Assembly: GCA_035455185.1 (NCBI GenBank)
Contig: DATIFQ010000179.1
Location: 1 to 8,964, forward strand
Origin: JAEHDI01 sp035455185
GTDB taxonomy: Bacteria; Acidobacteriota; Terriglobia; Bryobacterales; Bryobacteraceae
DNA length: 8,964 nt
Reading direction: 5' to 3'
Shown here one piece after another: positions 7,459 to 8,964 of this stretch. Made by a program: the position numbers and the translations under genes. Each line of letters opens with the position of its first letter. The stretch's first letter is position 1. The notes under the pieces are model-generated. The model worked only from the letters and a program-made list of their open reading frames with translations, was not told where the DNA came from and searched no databases.

Positions 7459-7502
7459 AAGGAACTGCGAGCGTAAGCGAGCGGTAGCGCCAGCGAGCGG
7501 CA
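7459..7502. repeat. 44-bp GC-rich repeat, copy 1
   Basis: This copy starts AAGGAACTGCGAGCG and ends CCAGCGAGCGGCA. It differs from copy 2 at only three positions, all transitions (unit positions 8, 17 and 27). The copies are 54 bp apart start to start, with a 10-bp spacer. The unit is built from smaller GCGAGCG-like pieces. It sits in the spacer between the beta-CASP nuclease and the heparinase-like operon. Confidence 0.8.
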
Positions 7503-7512
7503 CGTCGCCCCC

Positions 7513-7556
7513 AAGGAACCGCGAGCGTGAGCGAGCGGCAGCGCCAGCGAGCGGCA
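7513..7556. repeat. 44-bp GC-rich repeat, copy 2
   Basis: This copy starts AAGGAACCGCGAGCG and ends CCAGCGAGCGGCA. It is 41/44 identical to copy 1. Its right end lies 10 bases downstream of the beta-CASP gene's stop codon on the minus strand and forms half of the small hairpin at 7549-7563. Read antisense it would give a Leu/Ala/Arg-rich peptide, which I take to be spurious. Confidence 0.8.
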
Positions 7557-7563
7557 ACCGCTC
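7549..7563 (-). terminator. Small hairpin just after the beta-CASP stop codon
   Basis: GAGCGG-CAA-CCGCTC is a perfect 6-bp stem with a 3-base loop, beginning three bases after the minus-strand TAG at 7569-7567. No T-run follows it on the minus strand. It is therefore a weak candidate for an intrinsic terminator and could instead protect the mRNA 3' end or simply be part of the repeat. Confidence 0.25.
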
Positions 7564-7566
7564 CTC

Positions 7567-8964
7567 CTACCCCAACTCAAAACTCTGCCCGCGTTCCGGC
7601 ATCACCGTCTCGAGCCCGTACTGCTGTTCCACCGCCTTGGCGAATGCCGCCGTCTGCGCAGGCTCTCCGTGGACCAGAAAGATCTTTTTCAATCCCGCCA
7701 CCATCGGCTTCAGCCACAGAAGCAACTCCCGCTGATCCGCATGGCCGCTCAGCTCGTTCAGCTTCGCCACCTCGGCCCTCAGGCGCATCGGCTCTCCGAA
7801 AATCGGAACCTCTTGCATTTTGTCAACGATCTTCCGCCCGAGCGTATTTTCCGCCTGGAACCCGGTGATCAGCACCGTGTTGCGCGGGTCCTCGATGTTG
7901 TTTCTCAGATGATGCAGAATGCGGCCGGCCTCGCACATCCCCGACGCCGAGATGACCATGAACGGCCCGCGCAGATCGTTCAGCGTCTTCGATTCGCTCG
8001 CATCACGGACGTAACGGAGCGTCTGGAATCCAAACGGGTCCTCGCCTTCCAGCAGATATTGCCTCGTCTCCTCGTCGAAGCACTCTGAGTGCCTCTGGAA
8101 GATCTTGGTGGCGTCCACGGCCAGCGGGCTGTCCACGAATACCGGAATGCGCGGGATCTTCCTTGCGTTCGTCAGCTCGTGCAACAGCAGCACAAGCTGC
8201 TGCGTTCTTCCGACCGCGAACGACGGCACGATGATTTTCCCCCCGCGCGCCGCCGTCCGGTTGACGATCTCCGCCAGTTTCGCCGATACGGCGCCGAGTT
8301 CCTTGTGTAGCCGGTCGCCGTAAGTCGTCTCCATGATCAGGTAATCCACATTCTCCAGCGGATCCGGATCTCGGACGATCGCCTGCTTCGGACGTCCCAC
8401 GTCTCCCGAGAATGCCAGCCGGATGCGCTTCCCGTTCTCGTGGTAATGCAGCAGTACCGCCGTCGAGCCGAGCATGTGTCCGGCGTTGTAGGACTCGTAG
8501 CTGAGCAGGTCGTCCAGCCGCGTCGGCGTGTACATCGGCACCTGGCGGAACTGCTTCAGCGCGCGCTCGGCGTCCTCGATTGTGTACAGCGGCTCCACCG
8601 GTCCGTTCGTGAGCTCCGGATCGAGCGCCTTCCGACGGTGGTGGCGCTTGTTTAGGTACGCCGCATCTTTCTCCTGGAGGTACGCCGAATCGCGCAACAT
8701 GGCGTCGCACAGATCCGCCGTCGGCGGCGTGGCGTAGATCGGCCCTTCGAAGCCTTGCTTCACCAGGCTCGGCAGGTTGCCGCTATGATCGATGTGCGCA
8801 TGGGAAAGGACGACTGCATCCACAGATTTCGGCGAGAACGGAAAACTCCGGTTGCGGTCGTTCGCATCCTTCCGCCGGCCCTGGTACAGGCCACAATCGA
8901 GCAGAAACCGCCTTCCGTTGACCTGCACCTCGTGCATCGATCCCGTGACCGTGCGTACGGCGCC
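7567..8964 (-). CDS. Beta-CASP metallo-beta-lactamase RNA nuclease (YSH1/CPSF-like), 5' end beyond window
   Basis: Partial gene. The frame stays open to the right edge, where nine codons before the internal ATG at 8937 read GAVRTVTGS, the usual N-terminal strand of this family (GAxxTVTGS). The true start is therefore off-window and 8937 is not the start. Numbering from that internal Met, zinc-site motifs are D14 (LLDCG), H46/H48/D50/H51 (HAHIDH), H154 (AGHMLGS) and D179 (FSGDVG). Beta-CASP motifs are E203 (METTYGD), H342/H343 (GRILHHL) and H399 (LSGHADQ). A late VHGE (H423) is also present. All key residues appear intact. The architecture fits COG1236-type enzymes such as the Thermus RNA-degrading beta-CASP protein, which cleave RNA endo- and/or exonucleolytically in the cytoplasm. 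It is less like RNase J, whose C-terminal domain is absent. The next gene on the strand lies 164 bp away behind repeats, so co-transcription is uncertain. Confidence 0.92.
   Translation of the reverse strand, partial: GAVRTVTGSMHEVQVNGRRFLLDCGLYQGRRKDANDRNRSFPFSPKSVDAVVLSHAHIDHSGNLPSLVKQGFEGPIYATPPTADLCDAMLRDSAYLQEKDAAYLNKRHHRRKALDPELTNGPVEPLYTIEDAERALKQFRQVPMYTPTRLDDLLSYESYNAGHMLGSTAVLLHYHENGKRIRLAFSGDVGRPKQAIVRDPDPLENVDYLIMETTYGDRLHKELGAVSAKLAEIVNRTAARGGKIIVPSFAVGRTQQLVLLLHELTNARKIPRIPVFVDSPLAVDATKIFQRHSECFDEETRQYLLEGEDPFGFQTLRYVRDASESKTLNDLRGPFMVISASGMCEAGRILHHLRNNIEDPRNTVLITGFQAENTLGRKIVDKMQEVPIFGEPMRLRAEVAKLNELSGHADQRELLLWLKPMVAGLKKIFLVHGEPAQTAAFAKAVEQQYGLETVMPERGQSFELG

Noticed and set aside
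7421..7556. CRISPR array
   Set aside because: There are only two full copies with a 10-bp spacer, and the third copy is an internal deletion. Spacer lengths and copy number do not fit CRISPR.
7314..7580. Small minus-strand protein rich in SLALPLAHARGS-type repeats
   Set aside because: It is simply the translated 44-bp repeat plus the start of the lyase gene in another frame. I take this peptide as a common spurious prediction from such repeats.
8003..8710. Minus-strand open frame (235 codons) in another frame within the beta-CASP gene
   Set aside because: It overlaps the intact nuclease completely, and its Arg/Gly/Ala-rich translation shows no domain.

Overview
This is a GC-rich, densely coded bacterial window with four substantial genes: one on the plus strand at the left edge and three on the minus strand. 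Two genes belong to the FG-GAP/VCBS + ASPIC/UnbV (CRTAC1-like) group. One is a DUF4962-type heparinase II/III-like polysaccharide lyase, and one is a metallo-beta-lactamase/beta-CASP RNA nuclease. This mix, plus short GC-rich interspersed repeats of the kind I associate from memory with Acidobacteriota (Bryobacter/Solibacter-like), suggests an acidobacterial chromosome. The taxonomic call is an inference, not a proof.

Layout. Bases 1-71 are a short leader before a plus-strand CRTAC1-like secreted beta-propeller protein (72-1856). It converges on, and overlaps by 36 bp, a 1088-residue minus-strand protein (5087-1821). That protein has an N-terminal membrane anchor, TPRs, degenerate FG-GAP repeats, an ASPIC/UnbV-like segment and a large C-terminal region of unknown function. 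Only 35 bp upstream of it on the same strand ends the secreted heparinase II/III-like gene (7402-5123), so these two probably form an operon. A 164-bp spacer (7403-7566) holds two near-identical 44-bp repeats plus a shortened third copy. It separates the operon from the beta-CASP nuclease gene (minus strand, stop at 7567), which runs off the right edge of the window.

How the genes might work together. The lyase and the TPR/FG-GAP protein are both predicted to act outside the cytoplasm and may be co-expressed, which would fit handling of an acidic polysaccharide at the cell surface. The substrate and the role of the large protein cannot be read from sequence. The beta-CASP nuclease is a cytoplasmic RNA-processing enzyme and looks functionally unrelated.

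I saw no tRNA, rRNA, CRISPR array, transposase, integrase or phage gene. I found no convincing new defence or mobile system. The least explained parts are the roughly 430-residue C-terminal region of the large protein, the palindromic repeat inside its N-terminal coding sequence, and the repeat cluster at 7421-7556.
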